Shown here one piece after another: positions 1 through 9,563 of a stretch of DNA of 64,000 nucleotides. Both the position numbers and the translations under genes were made by a program. A model generated the notes under the pieces. That model was not told the DNA's origin. It did not search any database and saw nothing but the letters and a program-made list of their open reading frames with translations. Numbering within the stretch: position 1 is the first letter of the stretch; every line of letters begins with the position of its first letter. Where the stretch lies: positions 186,001 through 250,000 of the forward strand of contig NZ_JAIELN010000005.1 of NCBI RefSeq assembly GCF_019753045.1, written 5' to 3'. This stretch comes from Hyphomicrobium sp. (GTDB lineage: Bacteria; Pseudomonadota; Alphaproteobacteria; Rhizobiales; Hyphomicrobiaceae).

Positions 1-336
1 CGTCGCCTGGATGCGGCCGCCATCGAGCAGCGCGACGGCATTATAAATTTTGCCCTCGTGGTTCCAGATCGCGCCGATCAAAATCGCCGGGCCTTCGGCG
101 CAGGCGGCGGCCAGCCATTCGAGCCGCTCGCGCGTCGCCTGTTGGAACGCGGGCTTCAGCACGAGATCTTCGGGCGGGTAGCCGTTGAGAAAAAGCTCGG
201 GGAACACGACGACGTCGGCGCCGAGTTCCTTGGCGCGGGCGTGGGCGGCTGCGGCGCGCTCGGCATTACCGTTCAAATCCCCGACGACGGGATTGAGCTG
301 CGCGAGGGCGATCTTGAGTGAATGAGGTGCGATCAT
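1..336 (-). CDS. nadE: NAD+ synthase (glutamine-hydrolysing), N-terminal fragment
   Basis: Only the first 112 codons lie in the window; the gene runs off the left edge, so the ORF track misses it. The reverse strand reads MIAPHSLKIALAQLNPVVGD, then VVFPELFLNGYPPEDL. This is the start of the carbon-nitrogen hydrolase (nitrilase-type) glutaminase domain of glutamine-dependent NAD synthetase, with the catalytic Glu in FPELFL. The domain releases ammonia from glutamine for amidation of nicotinate adenine dinucleotide in the cytoplasm. The ATP-binding synthetase half should lie outside the window. A free-standing nitrilase-family amidase is less likely because GYPPEDL is typical of NadE. It is the last visible gene of a minus-strand run. 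Confidence 0.85.
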   Translation of the reverse strand, partial: MIAPHSLKIALAQLNPVVGDLNGNAERAAAAHARAKELGADVVVFPELFLNGYPPEDLVLKPAFQQATRERLEWLAAACAEGPAILIGAIWNHEGKIYNAVALLDGGRIQAT

Positions 337-405
337 GCCCGGTATTTAGAGTGCACCGCAATCAAGGTCCAGGACCACAACGTTCTCGCGGCAGCGGAAC
401 CCTCC

Positions 406-567
406 TCAACCATCATCGTCTTCACAGGGAACCGGGAATTCCACGTCGGGGTCCCAGCAGATTTCGGCTGCATGGATGCGGGAATCGACAGGGGCCGTTC
501 GCGCGTGGGCCGATGCCGCGGAAATTCCCGCGAGAACGGCCAAGATCAGAAAGAGGCGTATTCGCAT
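406..567 (-). CDS. small secreted peptide, 53 aa
   Basis: This ORF is too short for the track. The reverse strand encodes MRIRLFLILAVLAGISAASA, a textbook signal peptide (basic n-region, hydrophobic core, small residues before the cleavage site). A short mature part of about 32 residues follows, with two cysteines (EICWDP and PVPCED), ending in the acidic run EDDDG. A TATACT-like -10 box (623-628) lies upstream. It fills the gap between the DAHP synthase and nadE genes on the same strand. Function is unknown; one disulfide in a periplasmic peptide is an inference. It has no strong ribosome binding site, which lowers confidence. Confidence 0.55.
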   Translation of the reverse strand: MRIRLFLILAVLAGISAASAHARTAPVDSRIHAAEICWDPDVEFPVPCEDDDG

Positions 568-660
568 AGCCGCAACATCCGGTAAAACCGAATTGGCGGC
601 TCGCTATCGCAAGCCGTCATTCAGTATACAGCATTTGCAGTCGGCGGGAAATCGCGCCGG

Positions 661-2064
661 CTATGCGATCAGCGTTTTCGGCTCCGGCCGCCCCTCAGCA
701 TCTCGCTCTTTCTTCAATTGCTCAGCAACGAGGAAGGCAAGTTCCAACGCCTGATCGGCGTTGAGGCGCGGATCGCAGTGGGTGTGGTAGCGGTCCGAAA
801 GATCCTGCTCGGAAATGGCCGTCGCGCCGCCGGTGCATTCGGTAACGTTCTGGCCCGTCATCTCGACGTGGATGCCGCCCGCATGCGTTCCTTCGGCCCG
901 GTGGACTTCGAAGAACGACAGGCTTTCCTTCAGGATGCGATCGAAGGGGCGCGTCTTGTAGCCATTGACGGCGGAGATCGTGTTGCCGTGCATCGGGTCG
1001 CAAGACCAGACGACGGAACGGCCGGCCTTCTTCACCGCGCGAATGAGCTTCGGGAGATGCGCCTCGACCTTATCGTAACCGAACCGGCAGATGAGCGTCA
1101 GGCGGCCGGGCTCGTCCTTCGGGTTCAGAAGGTCGATCAGGCGCAACAGACCGTCGGCGTCGAGGGACGGACCGCACTTCAGGCCGATCGGATTCTTGAT
1201 GCCGCGGCAGTACTCGATGTGGGCGTGATCGGGCTGGCGCGTTCTGTCGCCGATCCAGATCATGTGTCCGCTCGTCGCGTACCAGTCGCCGCTCGTCGAA
1301 TCCTTGCGCGTCAGAGCCTGCTCGTAGCCGAGAAGCAGCGCTTCGTGGCTCGTGTAGAAGCTCGTTGCGCGAAGTTGCGGCGTGTTGTCGGACGTGATCC
1401 CGCAGGCGCGCATGAACTGTAGCGTCTCGGCGATGCGGTCGGCGATCTCCTGATAGTGATGGCCTTGAGGGCTATCCTTCACGAAGCCCATGTTCCACTG
1501 ATGCACGCGCTCTAGGTCGGCATAGCCGCCCGTTGCGAAGGCGCGGATCAGGTTCAGCGTCGCCGCCGATTGGCGATAGGCTTCGAGCTGACGGACGGGA
1601 TCGGGAATACGCGCTTCCGAAGTGAACTCCGGGCCGTTGATGATGTCACCGCGATAGCTCGGCAGTTCCTGACCGTTCTTCTTCTCGGTCGGCGACGACC
1701 GCGGCTTCGCGAACTGCCCGGCAATGCGCCCCAGTTTCGTAACGGGTTCGCCGCCGGCATACGTCAGCACGACCGCCATCTGAAGAAAGACGCGGAAGAA
1801 ATCGCGGATGTTATCGGCGCGGTGCTCGGCGAAGCTTTCGGCGCAATCGCCGCCCTGGAGCAGAAAACCGGTGCCCGATGCGATGACCGCGAGCTGCTTT
1901 TTCAGCTCCCGCGCTTCACCTGCAAAAACGAGCGGCGGGAACGTCGCGAGCTTGGCTTCGGCATCGGCCAAAGCCTTGGGGTCCGGATACTCCGGCACCT
2001 GCATGATGGGCTTGTTACGCCAGCTGTCCGGCGACCATTTTTCAGTTTGGGCGTTCGACGCCAT
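661..2064 (-). CDS. aroG: class II 3-deoxy-7-phosphoheptulonate synthase
   Basis: Catalyses the first step of the shikimate pathway, condensing phosphoenolpyruvate and erythrose 4-phosphate to DAHP in the cytoplasm. The whole 467-aa product reads as a class II (plant/AroAII-type) enzyme: [19 protein letters not shown] near the N terminus, the [10 protein letters not shown] block with the metal-binding Cys, [15 protein letters not shown], and [14 protein letters not shown] chose the internal ATG at 2064 rather than the ORF start at 2118 because AGGAG lies 6-7 nt upstream and the extra 18 residues look non-coding. This type is usually feedback-regulated by aromatic amino acids; no attenuator is visible. 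Confidence 0.95.
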   Translation of the reverse strand: MASNAQTEKWSPDSWRNKPIMQVPEYPDPKALADAEAKLATFPPLVFAGEARELKKQLAVIASGTGFLLQGGDCAESFAEHRADNIRDFFRVFLQMAVVLTYAGGEPVTKLGRIAGQFAKPRSSPTEKKNGQELPSYRGDIINGPEFTSEARIPDPVRQLEAYRQSAATLNLIRAFATGGYADLERVHQWNMGFVKDSPQGHHYQEIADRIAETLQFMRACGITSDNTPQLRATSFYTSHEALLLGYEQALTRKDSTSGDWYATSGHMIWIGDRTRQPDHAHIEYCRGIKNPIGLKCGPSLDADGLLRLIDLLNPKDEPGRLTLICRFGYDKVEAHLPKLIRAVKKAGRSVVWSCDPMHGNTISAVNGYKTRPFDRILKESLSFFEVHRAEGTHAGGIHVEMTGQNVTECTGGATAISEQDLSDRYHTHCDPRLNADQALELAFLVAEQLKKERDAEGRPEPKTLIA

Positions 2065-2200
2065 AGTTAACTCCTGAAGAGCACATATCGGGCGCGTACC
2101 CAGCGGCGGCGCCTTCAACTGCTCTGTGGCATATTATCTCGGGGCTTATAGGAGATATCCGCGGCCCGCGCTAGCGCCAGAGTGACCTGCTTTCATGCGC

Positions 2201-2956
2201 TCAGAGTCCGGCAGACATACCGCCATCGACTGCCAGTTCCGAGCCAGTGCAATATAGGCTGTCGTCGGAGGCAAAAAAGACCACGGCTCCGGTCATGTCT
2301 TCGGGCCGCCCGAGGCGTCCCATCGGCGTCTTGTCGATCAGGGCCTTCTTGACCGGCGGCAGTTTCAAGAGGCGGTCGGTAATGCCGGTTTCGACATAAC
2401 CAGGCGCGACGGAATTCACGCGAACGTTAAAGGGGGCGTATTCGACGGCGAGGCCCTTGGTCAACGCGGTGATCGCGCCCTTGGTCGCCGTGTAGGCTGC
2501 GAGCGGACGCAAGCCCCGGTTCGCCATGATGGACGAGATATTGATAATCGACGGCGCCTTCGACTTCCGCAGAAGCGGCAGCCCATCGCGCGAAAGCCTC
2601 AGAATTGCGTCGAGGTTGACCTCGCGCAGTTTCGCCCAATCGGAATCCGACAACTGACGAACTTCGCCGCGAACGAGAATGCCCGCGTTATTTACGAGGA
2701 CGTCTGCGTATCCATGCGCCTTCTCGACATTGCGGAGGAGCGCCGTCGTATCCTGCCCCTTTGAGACATCGACGGTCATCGCGGTCGCGGCGCCGCCCTT
2801 CGACTTGATGTAGCCGACCGTCTCTTCTGCGGTTTCGCCGTTGATGTCGGTGACCCAAACATGCGCGCCTTCGACAGCAAAGCGCTCGGCGATGGCTCGC
2901 CCGATGCCGCCGCCCGAGCCCGTTACGATGGCGATCTTTCCGCTGAGCCGCGTCAT
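2201..2956 (-). CDS. SDR family NAD(P)-dependent oxidoreductase
   Basis: Classical short-chain dehydrogenase of 251 aa. The cofactor loop TGSGGGIG lies in the first 20 residues, NNAGI around residue 88, the catalytic Ser in INISSIM, and the Tyr-Lys pair in YTATK. The C-terminal block with [10 protein letters not shown] resembles FabG-like 3-oxoacyl reductases and sugar or alcohol dehydrogenases; the substrate cannot be told from sequence. The start at 2956 is preferred over 2989 because GAGGGAAC precedes MTRLSGK. It lies between gor and the DAHP synthase on the same strand, with gaps of about 85-135 bp, so co-transcription is possible. Confidence 0.88.
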   Translation of the reverse strand: MTRLSGKIAIVTGSGGGIGRAIAERFAVEGAHVWVTDINGETAEETVGYIKSKGGAATAMTVDVSKGQDTTALLRNVEKAHGYADVLVNNAGILVRGEVRQLSDSDWAKLREVNLDAILRLSRDGLPLLRKSKAPSIINISSIMANRGLRPLAAYTATKGAITALTKGLAVEYAPFNVRVNSVAPGYVETGITDRLLKLPPVKKALIDKTPMGRLGRPEDMTGAVVFFASDDSLYCTGSELAVDGGMSAGL

Positions 2957-3043
2957 GTGTTCCCTCTGGTCGTGGCGCCCGGCCGTCATGAAGCCGTCTT
3001 GTCGTGAAGTGGGCCGAAGGCATACGGCGGGGCTATCCCCCGA

Positions 3044-4423
3044 TCAACCGGCAGCTTCGCCAGGTGCGAGCCATTTTTCGCGAAGTGTTACCAGTTCCTC
3101 TGCGGCGGATGGATGCAAGGCCATCGTCCGGTCGAAATCGGCCTTGCAGGCGCGCATGCGAACAGCAACTGCCGCCATCTGCACAATTTCGGCGGCATCC
3201 GGCCCGAGGACGTGGACGCCGACGACCCGATCCGTCGCGCCCTCGACAACAATCTTTACGAGCATTTTCTCATCGCGGCCGGCCACGATGGCCTTCATCG
3301 GCCGGAAGCTCCCTTTGTAGATATGGACGTCGGCGTATTGGGCGCGGGCTTCCTGCTCGGTGTAACCGACGGTGCCGATCTCTGGCGTCGAGAAGACGGC
3401 GGTCGGGATCGTGGTGTAGTCGACCATCCATGGCTTCTTGCCGAATAGCGTGTCGGCAAAAGCGTGGCCTTCGCGGATGGCTACCGGCGTCAGGTTCACG
3501 CGATTGGTGACGTCGCCGACGGCATAGATCGACGGCACCGACGTTTGCGAGGCGTTGTCTACGACGATGGCGCCTGCGGGATCGAGATGGACGCCGAGGG
3601 CTTCGAGACCGAGATTCTTCGCGTTCGGAGAGCGGCCGATGGCGAACATGATCTGATCGGCTTCGAGCGTCTCGCCTCCGGTGATCGTGCCGGCGAGGCC
3701 CGATGCCGTCTTCGCGATCTTCGTGAATACTTGCCCGGTGATGATGCGAATGCCGCGCGCCGTCATCGCGGCTGCGAGCCCGTCGCGCAAATCCTCGTCG
3801 AAGCCGCGAAGGAATTTGTTGCCGCGATAGATCAGCGTCACTTCGGAGCCGAGGCCATTGAAGATCGAGGCGAACTCGACGGCGATGTAGCCGCCGCCCG
3901 CAATGACGATGCGGCGCGGCAGTTCTTTCAGATTGAATGCTTCATTGGACGTGATGACGTGTTCGACGCCCGGAAGCTTGGGATCGACGTTGGGATGTCC
4001 ACCGGTCGCGACTAGAATCGTCTTCGCAGTGACGATCCGGCCCGACGTCGCGAGGCGAATCTCGTTGGGCGAGACGAGCGTTGCCCTTTCGGCGAAAACC
4101 TCCACTTTGAATTTTTGGAGCGTGGCGCGATAGGCGGCTTCGAGACGCGATATTTCGTTGTCTTTCGCGCGTATCAGGGACGGCCAATCGAACGTCTCGC
4201 TGACGGTCCAGCCAAAGCCCTTGGCGTCTTCGAAGTCATCGGCGAAGCGGCTGGCGTAGACGAGAAGCTTTTTCGGAACGCAACCGCGGATGACGCAGGT
4301 CCCGCCGACCCGATACTCCTCGGCGATGGCGACCTTGGCGCCGTAGCTTGCCGCAATGCGGGCAGCCCTGACGCCACCGGAGCCCGCGCCGATGACGAAG
4401 AGATCAAAATCAAAGTTTGTCAT
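3044..4423 (-). CDS. gor: glutathione-disulfide reductase
   Basis: A 459-aa FAD-dependent pyridine nucleotide-disulfide oxidoreductase that regenerates reduced glutathione with NADPH in the cytoplasm. The FAD-binding GAGSGG motif is at residues 12-17. The redox-active pair is C43 and C48 in [13 protein letters not shown]. The NADPH domain has [10 protein letters not shown], and the C-terminal dimerisation domain ends with the proton-relay HPSAAEE motif of glutathione reductases. The rpiA-DUF2059-gor order on one strand is conserved in Hyphomicrobiales and supports the name over mercuric reductase or dihydrolipoamide dehydrogenase. Confidence 0.95.
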   Translation of the reverse strand: MTNFDFDLFVIGAGSGGVRAARIAASYGAKVAIAEEYRVGGTCVIRGCVPKKLLVYASRFADDFEDAKGFGWTVSETFDWPSLIRAKDNEISRLEAAYRATLQKFKVEVFAERATLVSPNEIRLATSGRIVTAKTILVATGGHPNVDPKLPGVEHVITSNEAFNLKELPRRIVIAGGGYIAVEFASIFNGLGSEVTLIYRGNKFLRGFDEDLRDGLAAAMTARGIRIITGQVFTKIAKTASGLAGTITGGETLEADQIMFAIGRSPNAKNLGLEALGVHLDPAGAIVVDNASQTSVPSIYAVGDVTNRVNLTPVAIREGHAFADTLFGKKPWMVDYTTIPTAVFSTPEIGTVGYTEQEARAQYADVHIYKGSFRPMKAIVAGRDEKMLVKIVVEGATDRVVGVHVLGPDAAEIVQMAAVAVRMRACKADFDRTMALHPSAAEELVTLREKWLAPGEAAG

Positions 4424-4441
4424 GGCTCGGTCTGATGTGAA

Positions 4442-4933
4442 CTATTTCTGATCGGCGGGCTGCGGTGTTGCGCTCGCCTTCATCTCGTCGGCGATCTTGC
4501 TTGAGTATTTCAGGCCGATCTCGGCGCCCTTCCGCATCAGCTCCGGCGTTTTCTGGATGAACTTGGCGCCTGGGCCCGAGCGATAGAAATCGGTGACAGC
4601 TTTCAATTCTTCGGCCGTGAACGTCTCGGCGTAAAGGTTGGCGCAATCGGTAATCAACTGCTCCTGATAATCGAGGAGCTTCTTCATGCCGATATCGAAC
4701 TCCTCGGAACGCTTTTTACCCGCTTCCGATGCGTCGGCACCGACGCCTTGGGCAAAGCCGCGCGCCATGGCTTCGATCATGCCAGCCATCTGCTTCTTTA
4801 CGCCCGTCACTTCGAGCAGTTCGCGCGCCGCGGCGACACGCGCGGGATCGGGAGGCGGCGGGGCATTATCCGCGAGCGCCGCAGTTGTGAAGCAGATAAG
4901 GCACAAAGCAGCTATTCGCAGGGTTTGCCCCAT
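4442..4933 (-). CDS. DUF2059 domain secreted protein
   Basis: A 163-aa protein with an N-terminal signal peptide (MGQTLRIAALCLICFTTAALA). The mature helical domain contains VTGVKKQMAGMIEA, then FTAEELKAVTDFYRSGPGAKF, the signature of DUF2059. The family is found in the periplasm or envelope of many proteobacteria and has no settled biochemical role. It starts 2 bp after the rpiA stop and ends 18 bp before gor, so it is almost certainly in an operon with both. Nothing suggests truncation. Confidence 0.88.
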   Translation of the reverse strand: MGQTLRIAALCLICFTTAALADNAPPPPDPARVAAARELLEVTGVKKQMAGMIEAMARGFAQGVGADASEAGKKRSEEFDIGMKKLLDYQEQLITDCANLYAETFTAEELKAVTDFYRSGPGAKFIQKTPELMRKGAEIGLKYSSKIADEMKASATPQPADQK

Positions 4934-4935
4934 AA

Positions 4936-5658
4936 TCAGAAGTCCTCTTCAAAATCGGCTTCAATGCCGGACAGCACTTCAACGCCTTTTGGCCCCGCAA
5001 TGATCCCGACGTCCGCTATTCCTATGAACAGGCCGGATTCGACGACTCCGGGCACCAGCTTCAGAGCGTCGTCCAGGGCTTCGGGATCGTCAATCAAGCC
5101 GAAGGCGCAATCGAGAATATGATTGCCGTTGTCGGTTACGAATGGCTTGCCATTCGTGCCAGCACGCAGCTTCACCTCGCCTTCGCATCCGCAATCGGCG
5201 GCAAGCTTGATGATCAAGTTCTGGGTCGCCGCCAGTCCGAACGGCACGACTTCGAGCGGCAACGGGAAGGCGCCGAGATTTTCGACGCGCTTGGTGTTGT
5301 CGGCGATGATGACGACACGATCGGAGGCGACCGCCACGATTTTCTCCCGGAGGAGTGCACCGCCGCCGCCCTTGATGAGCCGCAGGTCCGAATCGATTTC
5401 GTCGGCGCCGTCGATCGTCAAATCGAGTTCCGGCGTCTCGTCGAGCGTCGTCAGCGGGATGCCCAGCGCTGCCGCCTGCGCGCGCGTCGCCTCCGATGTC
5501 GGCACGCAAACGACCTTCAGGCCGCTTTTCACTTTGGCGCCCAGAAGATCGACGAATTTTGCTGCAGTCGAGCCCGTGCCGAGGCCAAGCTTCATACCGT
5601 CTTCAACGTACGTCAGCGCCTGTTCGGCGGCTTGTCGCTTCCAATCGTCAGTGCTCAT
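4936..5658 (-). CDS. rpiA: ribose-5-phosphate isomerase A
   Basis: Interconverts ribose 5-phosphate and ribulose 5-phosphate in the non-oxidative pentose phosphate pathway. The 240-aa product has all the family motifs: [13 protein letters not shown] (phosphate-binding loop, near residue 27), DGADEID (catalytic Asp pair) and [11 protein letters not shown]. The length matches bacterial RpiA. It is the first gene of the rpiA-DUF2059-gor run and diverges from gph, with about 158 bp between their starts. In ribulose monophosphate or serine-cycle methylotrophs this enzyme also serves carbon assimilation, but the window alone does not show that. Confidence 0.95.
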   Translation of the reverse strand: MSTDDWKRQAAEQALTYVEDGMKLGLGTGSTAAKFVDLLGAKVKSGLKVVCVPTSEATRAQAAALGIPLTTLDETPELDLTIDGADEIDSDLRLIKGGGGALLREKIVAVASDRVVIIADNTKRVENLGAFPLPLEVVPFGLAATQNLIIKLAADCGCEGEVKLRAGTNGKPFVTDNGNHILDCAFGLIDDPEALDDALKLVPGVVESGLFIGIADVGIIAGPKGVEVLSGIEADFEEDF

Positions 5659-5816
5659 TACGGCCTCAAGCTTTTGCGAAAATCGCGCCCTCCGCGCGGG
5701 ACCTCTCTAGGCTCCGGATGCGGCTCTTTCAAGCCAGCCATCCGAGCGAGCCGTCGTGACGCCGTGACAGGGGCGCCTGAGATGAATACGCTACTTTGAA
5801 AATGCGAGGAGAATTC

Positions 5817-6524
5817 ATGCAGGGCTGGACCATCGTCTTCGACCTTGACGGCACGCTCATCGATACGGCTCCCGACCTTGCCGAAGCGACGAATCACGTG
5901 CTCGCGACGCTCGGACTCGACCGCATCAACGAACTCGAAATTCGCCCGTTCGTCGGGCACGGGGCGCTGGCGATGATCGAGGGGGCGGTGAAAGCCCATG
6001 GCCGGAAGCTGTCGGAGCGGGAGCTGCACGACCTCTTCGAGGTGTTCATCGTCTATTATTCCGCACACATCGCAGACTATAGCGTCCCTTATCCGCACGT
6101 CATCGCGACGCTCGAAGGGCTCAAGGCCCGGGGCGCCGCGCTCGCGGTCTGCACGAACAAGATGGAGACCCAAGCGCGCGCCGTTCTGGAGACGATGAAG
6201 CTCGACCACTATTTTTCGGCTTTGACCGGCCGCGATAGCCTCGGCGCCTATAAGCCCGATCCGCGACACCTGACGGGCACCATCGCGCTGGCGGGCGGGC
6301 GGCCAGAGACCAGCATCATGATCGGCGACAGCGAGACTGACATCAAAACGGCGAAAGCCGCTTCGATCCCGGTCGTCGCGGTCAGCTTCGGCTACAGCGT
6401 CGATCCCGTCGCGTCGTTCGGGCCCGACGCCATCATCGACGACTACCGGCACCTGCCGCGCGCGATCGAGACGTTTCTCGGAAGTGCCGTCAGTATGTCA
6501 GAACCCGGCAGTCGCTCGACATGA
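5817..6524 (+). CDS. gph: phosphoglycolate phosphatase, HAD-IA family
   Basis: A 235-aa haloacid dehalogenase-type hydrolase. The nucleophile motif FDLDGTLID is at residues 8-16, motif II lies in CTNKM, the Lys of motif III in YKPDPRHL, and motif IV is MIGDSETDIKTA. A helical cap (about 20-85) follows motif I, as in Gph, which removes 2-phosphoglycolate. The ORF track starts at a TTG (5796); ATG 5817 is better because CGAGGAG lies 6 nt upstream. The 3' end overlaps the convergent DsrE-like gene by 35 nt. Substrate identity within HAD-IA is an inference. Confidence 0.88.
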   Translation: MQGWTIVFDLDGTLIDTAPDLAEATNHVLATLGLDRINELEIRPFVGHGALAMIEGAVKAHGRKLSERELHDLFEVFIVYYSAHIADYSVPYPHVIATLEGLKARGAALAVCTNKMETQARAVLETMKLDHYFSALTGRDSLGAYKPDPRHLTGTIALAGGRPETSIMIGDSETDIKTAKAASIPVVAVSFGYSVDPVASFGPDAIIDDYRHLPRAIETFLGSAVSMSEPGSRST

Positions 6525-6867
6525 TTTCCTCGATGAAATGCGCGGCGCCGATGACGCCGCTGCATTCGGGGATCACGTCTTCCTTGCGCATGGCGCAGAC
6601 ATCGAGCCCCGGCGAGAAGCAGAAGAACCTGACGCCTGCGGCGTGCGCTTCCTTGATGAAATCGTAGATCGAGCGGGCTTCATCGGGTTTCAGCCGAATG
6701 CTGGCTGCGACCCCGGTTTTCAGAAGCGTCGCCGCGGTACCCGTGCAGATGACCTCGACGTGATAGTCCATTCCGGCGGCGACAGATGCCTGGAAGAGCG
6801 GTGCGCTCAAGCTCTCGCCGCTTCGCTGATCGGCGTTCGCCAGGACGATGATGAGCTTCTGCGGCAT
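6490..6867 (-). CDS. DsrE family protein
   Basis: A small 125-aa protein starting MPQKLIIVLANADQ, with the alternating strand-helix pattern of the DsrE/TusD fold. It has one internal cysteine in VEVICTGTA, one in RFFCFSP and a Cys in LDVCAMRK; a Cys-type sulfur-relay or peroxiredoxin-like role is possible but unproven. Start 6867 is preferred over 6903 because GAGGGG lies upstream and the extra residues are unlike the family. The end overlaps the convergent gph gene. It lies 82 bp downstream of the MMPL transporter on the same strand. Confidence 0.75.
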   Translation of the reverse strand: MPQKLIIVLANADQRSGESLSAPLFQASVAAGMDYHVEVICTGTAATLLKTGVAASIRLKPDEARSIYDFIKEAHAAGVRFFCFSPGLDVCAMRKEDVIPECSGVIGAAHFIEEIMSSDCRVLTY

Positions 6868-6949
6868 CGCTGCCCCTCGCTCCGCTGAGAATGAGGGACA
6901 CACTACGCCCGCGGGGCCGCCTGCTGCAACCTTGCGGCAACCCGCTTCG

Positions 6950-9262
6950 TCAGACGTCGTGACCGCTGATGTAACGGCGATAGACGAGAATCGTCGCGGG
7001 CAGGAACACGAGATCGGCGATGAGCGATGCGAGAAGCGTCACGCCGCAGACGAGGCCGAAGAGCCGAAGCGACGGCAGCTCGGAAAAAACGGTCACGCCG
7101 AGGCCGAAGGCGAGCACGATCGTCGTCAGGATGATCGCGGGGCCGACGAGCACGCGGGCGTTGCGGATCGCAACCTCGGGAGGCACCCCGGGCTTTTCCT
7201 CCAATCGCAGGCGATTGAGGAAGTGAATGAGCGCGTCGACGCCCAATCCGAACACCACGATCAGCGCGACGACGGACGAGAACTCGAGGCCTCCTCCCAG
7301 AAACCACAGCATCGCTCCCGTCGTGACGACCGGGAAAAGCCCAGGCAGCAAGCTGATGACGCCGACAAAGAAGGAGCGGAACGCAATGGCGAGCAGCACC
7401 GCGGCGATAAGCACGCAAATCGGGATGCTTTCATCGAGCTGCGTGATCATGCGGTGGCTGTTGCGGGCGGCGATCGCCGGCAATCCCGTCACCGATATTT
7501 CATAGGCAGGAAAGGCTTTGCGGACCGGATCGAGCGCCTCGTCGACCTTATGGACGAGCGGCAGAATCTGACTGGCGTCGACGTCCGGCAGGCGGCCGGT
7601 GACAAGCACCGCGTCCTGCTCCTTGGCGATGAAGCGGCGGACCAGATGGTCGGGAAGCAGATTGACGTACTTCTTCACCGTTTCGACGTTGTCGTCGCCG
7701 TTTTCGCGCAGCCAGCGCCTGAGGCTTTCAAGCGACCAGACGTTGCCGAGGCCTGCTGCCTTTTCGAGCGCGAGGTGCGTCTCCTCGATGACTTTGAGCG
7801 TGCCGGGATCGTAAAGGCTGGCGCCGTTGTTCCAGCGAATCATGACGTGGAAGGGGTTGGCGCCGGTCAGCTTGGAGTCGATGCGGCCCGTCGCGGCGAG
7901 CGCCTGCTCGCGGTCGGGCACCTGATCGGCGAGCCGGTAGCGCGGCTCAAGCTGCAGATGGAGCGAGGCGAAATAGATGAAAAGTCCAACTCCAAGGAGC
8001 GTATAGAGGACCGAGTGCTTGATGACGCGATCGACGATGGCGCCGACGAACGTGCCAAGCGCGTCCATCATACCGTCGGCAGGCGCGTGATCGCGCGCCA
8101 AGGACTTTTCATTGCGGATGAACAGCAGACCCAGGATCGGCAGGACGACGATCACGGCCACGAAGGAGATGCAAACCGCCATCGCGCCGGCTTCTCCGAA
8201 CGTGCGGATGAGGCCCGATTCCGACAACAGAAGTGCCAGGAACGCGAGAAGCGTCGCGCCATGCGCCAGTACGCACGCGGGACCGACGACGTTCACTGCG
8301 AACGTCACGGCCTGAAGCTTGGTATCGCCCTCGCGCAGACGAATGCGAATGGCGGACACCATCTGCATGCTGTCCGCGAAGCCCATCACCAGGATGAGCG
8401 GCGTCATCACGTTCAGGAAGAGATTGAGCTTAAAATTGAACCAGCCGAGCAGACCCAGCGACCAGCAGACCGCGATGACGGGCGGCAGCGCGGCGACGAG
8501 CATCAGAGACACGCGCCGGAAGAACAGCGCCGCAATGGCCGCGCCGAACAACAGGCCGAGGCCGTTATAGACGATCTGATCGCGTTCGACGGCGTTGCGG
8601 ATTTCGAGTTGCATCACCGGTGCGCCGGCGAGTTTCACGCTGAGACCGGCGGGTTCCAGATCTTCCTTCGCGGTCCGCTCGATGTCGCCGATAACGGCTT
8701 TCGCGGATTTCTCGGCGACGAAATCACGATTGAGCGAGAGGACTATCAACGCAAGCTGGCCGTCTTCCGACAGGAACTTGCCCTTGACGATGTCGTTGCT
8801 TTTCAGCGCGTCCATGATCTGGTCGAAGGCCGGACCTTCGGGCAGCTCATCCGGAACGATGGGCGGCGCGTATCCCGTGGGATCGGGTTTGCCGCGGGCC
8901 GAGAGCATCGAGACGATGCCGTTGACGCCGTCGGCCAGCTGCAGATCGGCGGCCGCGCCTGAGAAGGCCTTCAGGCCATCGTGGGTGAGAAGGTTCTTGC
9001 CTTCGACGACGACCAGTACATCGTATTCGCTGGACGGGAAGCGGCGGTCGATCTCTTCGTAGGTGTGGAACTCCGGTGTCTTCGTTCGAAACAGCTCAGA
9101 GAGGCTGTCGTCCACTTTCAAGCGCGTCAACCCGGTGACGGCAGCGGCGGTGAGGAGCACGACGATGATGGCGGCGAGGATTGGGGCCTTGATGCCGATG
9201 AGGCCGAGCTTGTTCAGGCCCAACGACATCAGATGCGGGCGTTGCGGCTCCGTTGGCTTCAA
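6950..9262 (-). CDS. MMPL/RND-superfamily transporter
   Basis: A 770-aa polytopic inner-membrane protein with the two-fold RND layout. TM1 is near residues 24-45 (ILAAIIVVLLTAAAVTG), followed by a periplasmic loop of about 170 residues starting VDDSLSELFRTKTPEF. TM2-6 lie around 230-400, a second loop follows, and a second six-TM block (about 605-760) contains GVDALIHFLNRLRLEEKP. The DDSLSELF motif after TM1 and the overall length are those of the MMPL-type predicted exporters of lipids or hopanoids, not heavy-metal or drug RND pumps. No adaptor gene is adjacent. Substrate unknown. An ATG 33 nt downstream (MSLGLNKLG) is an alternative start. Confidence 0.85.
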   Translation of the reverse strand: MKPTEPQRPHLMSLGLNKLGLIGIKAPILAAIIVVLLTAAAVTGLTRLKVDDSLSELFRTKTPEFHTYEEIDRRFPSSEYDVLVVVEGKNLLTHDGLKAFSGAAADLQLADGVNGIVSMLSARGKPDPTGYAPPIVPDELPEGPAFDQIMDALKSNDIVKGKFLSEDGQLALIVLSLNRDFVAEKSAKAVIGDIERTAKEDLEPAGLSVKLAGAPVMQLEIRNAVERDQIVYNGLGLLFGAAIAALFFRRVSLMLVAALPPVIAVCWSLGLLGWFNFKLNLFLNVMTPLILVMGFADSMQMVSAIRIRLREGDTKLQAVTFAVNVVGPACVLAHGATLLAFLALLLSESGLIRTFGEAGAMAVCISFVAVIVVLPILGLLFIRNEKSLARDHAPADGMMDALGTFVGAIVDRVIKHSVLYTLLGVGLFIYFASLHLQLEPRYRLADQVPDREQALAATGRIDSKLTGANPFHVMIRWNNGASLYDPGTLKVIEETHLALEKAAGLGNVWSLESLRRWLRENGDDNVETVKKYVNLLPDHLVRRFIAKEQDAVLVTGRLPDVDASQILPLVHKVDEALDPVRKAFPAYEISVTGLPAIAARNSHRMITQLDESIPICVLIAAVLLAIAFRSFFVGVISLLPGLFPVVTTGAMLWFLGGGLEFSSVVALIVVFGLGVDALIHFLNRLRLEEKPGVPPEVAIRNARVLVGPAIILTTIVLAFGLGVTVFSELPSLRLFGLVCGVTLLASLIADLVFLPATILVYRRYISGHDV

Positions 9263-9563
9263 AGCATCCTCCCCAACGACTTCGATCTAAGAAGCCGCCC
9301 AGGCGCCCCCTGCAATCGTGCGTTTGTTTGCGGGAGACATCGCATTTTGCTGGGGTTCCGTGCAAGAACTACATAGCATTGAACGCAGCGGTAAATGCGC
9401 CGTCAACAAGCGTGCGCCGGCATTGCCGACAACTTTGGCTAGAGGTGCCGCGTTACAGGCGACGCGAATCACACAGGTCACGCAAACTCTCCTTGCTTCA
9501 AGTCCGCCGGGTGTGGAACAGCCTCATGTTCATCCCCCCAACGCCTCCGATCTAGGATCTTCG
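9263..9563. other. intergenic region between divergent genes
   Basis: About 300 bp between the starts of the MMPL exporter (minus) and a secreted protein (plus). The plus-strand ORF runs open here (from 9318), but its residues before the internal ATG at 9564 look non-coding and precede a clear signal peptide. I see no RNA gene, terminator or strong operator. It presumably holds the two divergent promoters. Confidence 0.5.

Noticed and set aside
6848-8962. 704-aa plus-strand ORF
   Set aside because: Antisense to the MMPL transporter; the product is Arg/Asp/Glu/His-rich (EHDDRRQDDRGADEHAG-like), typical of reverse-frame reading of GC-rich code. The minus strand has clear membrane-protein motifs.
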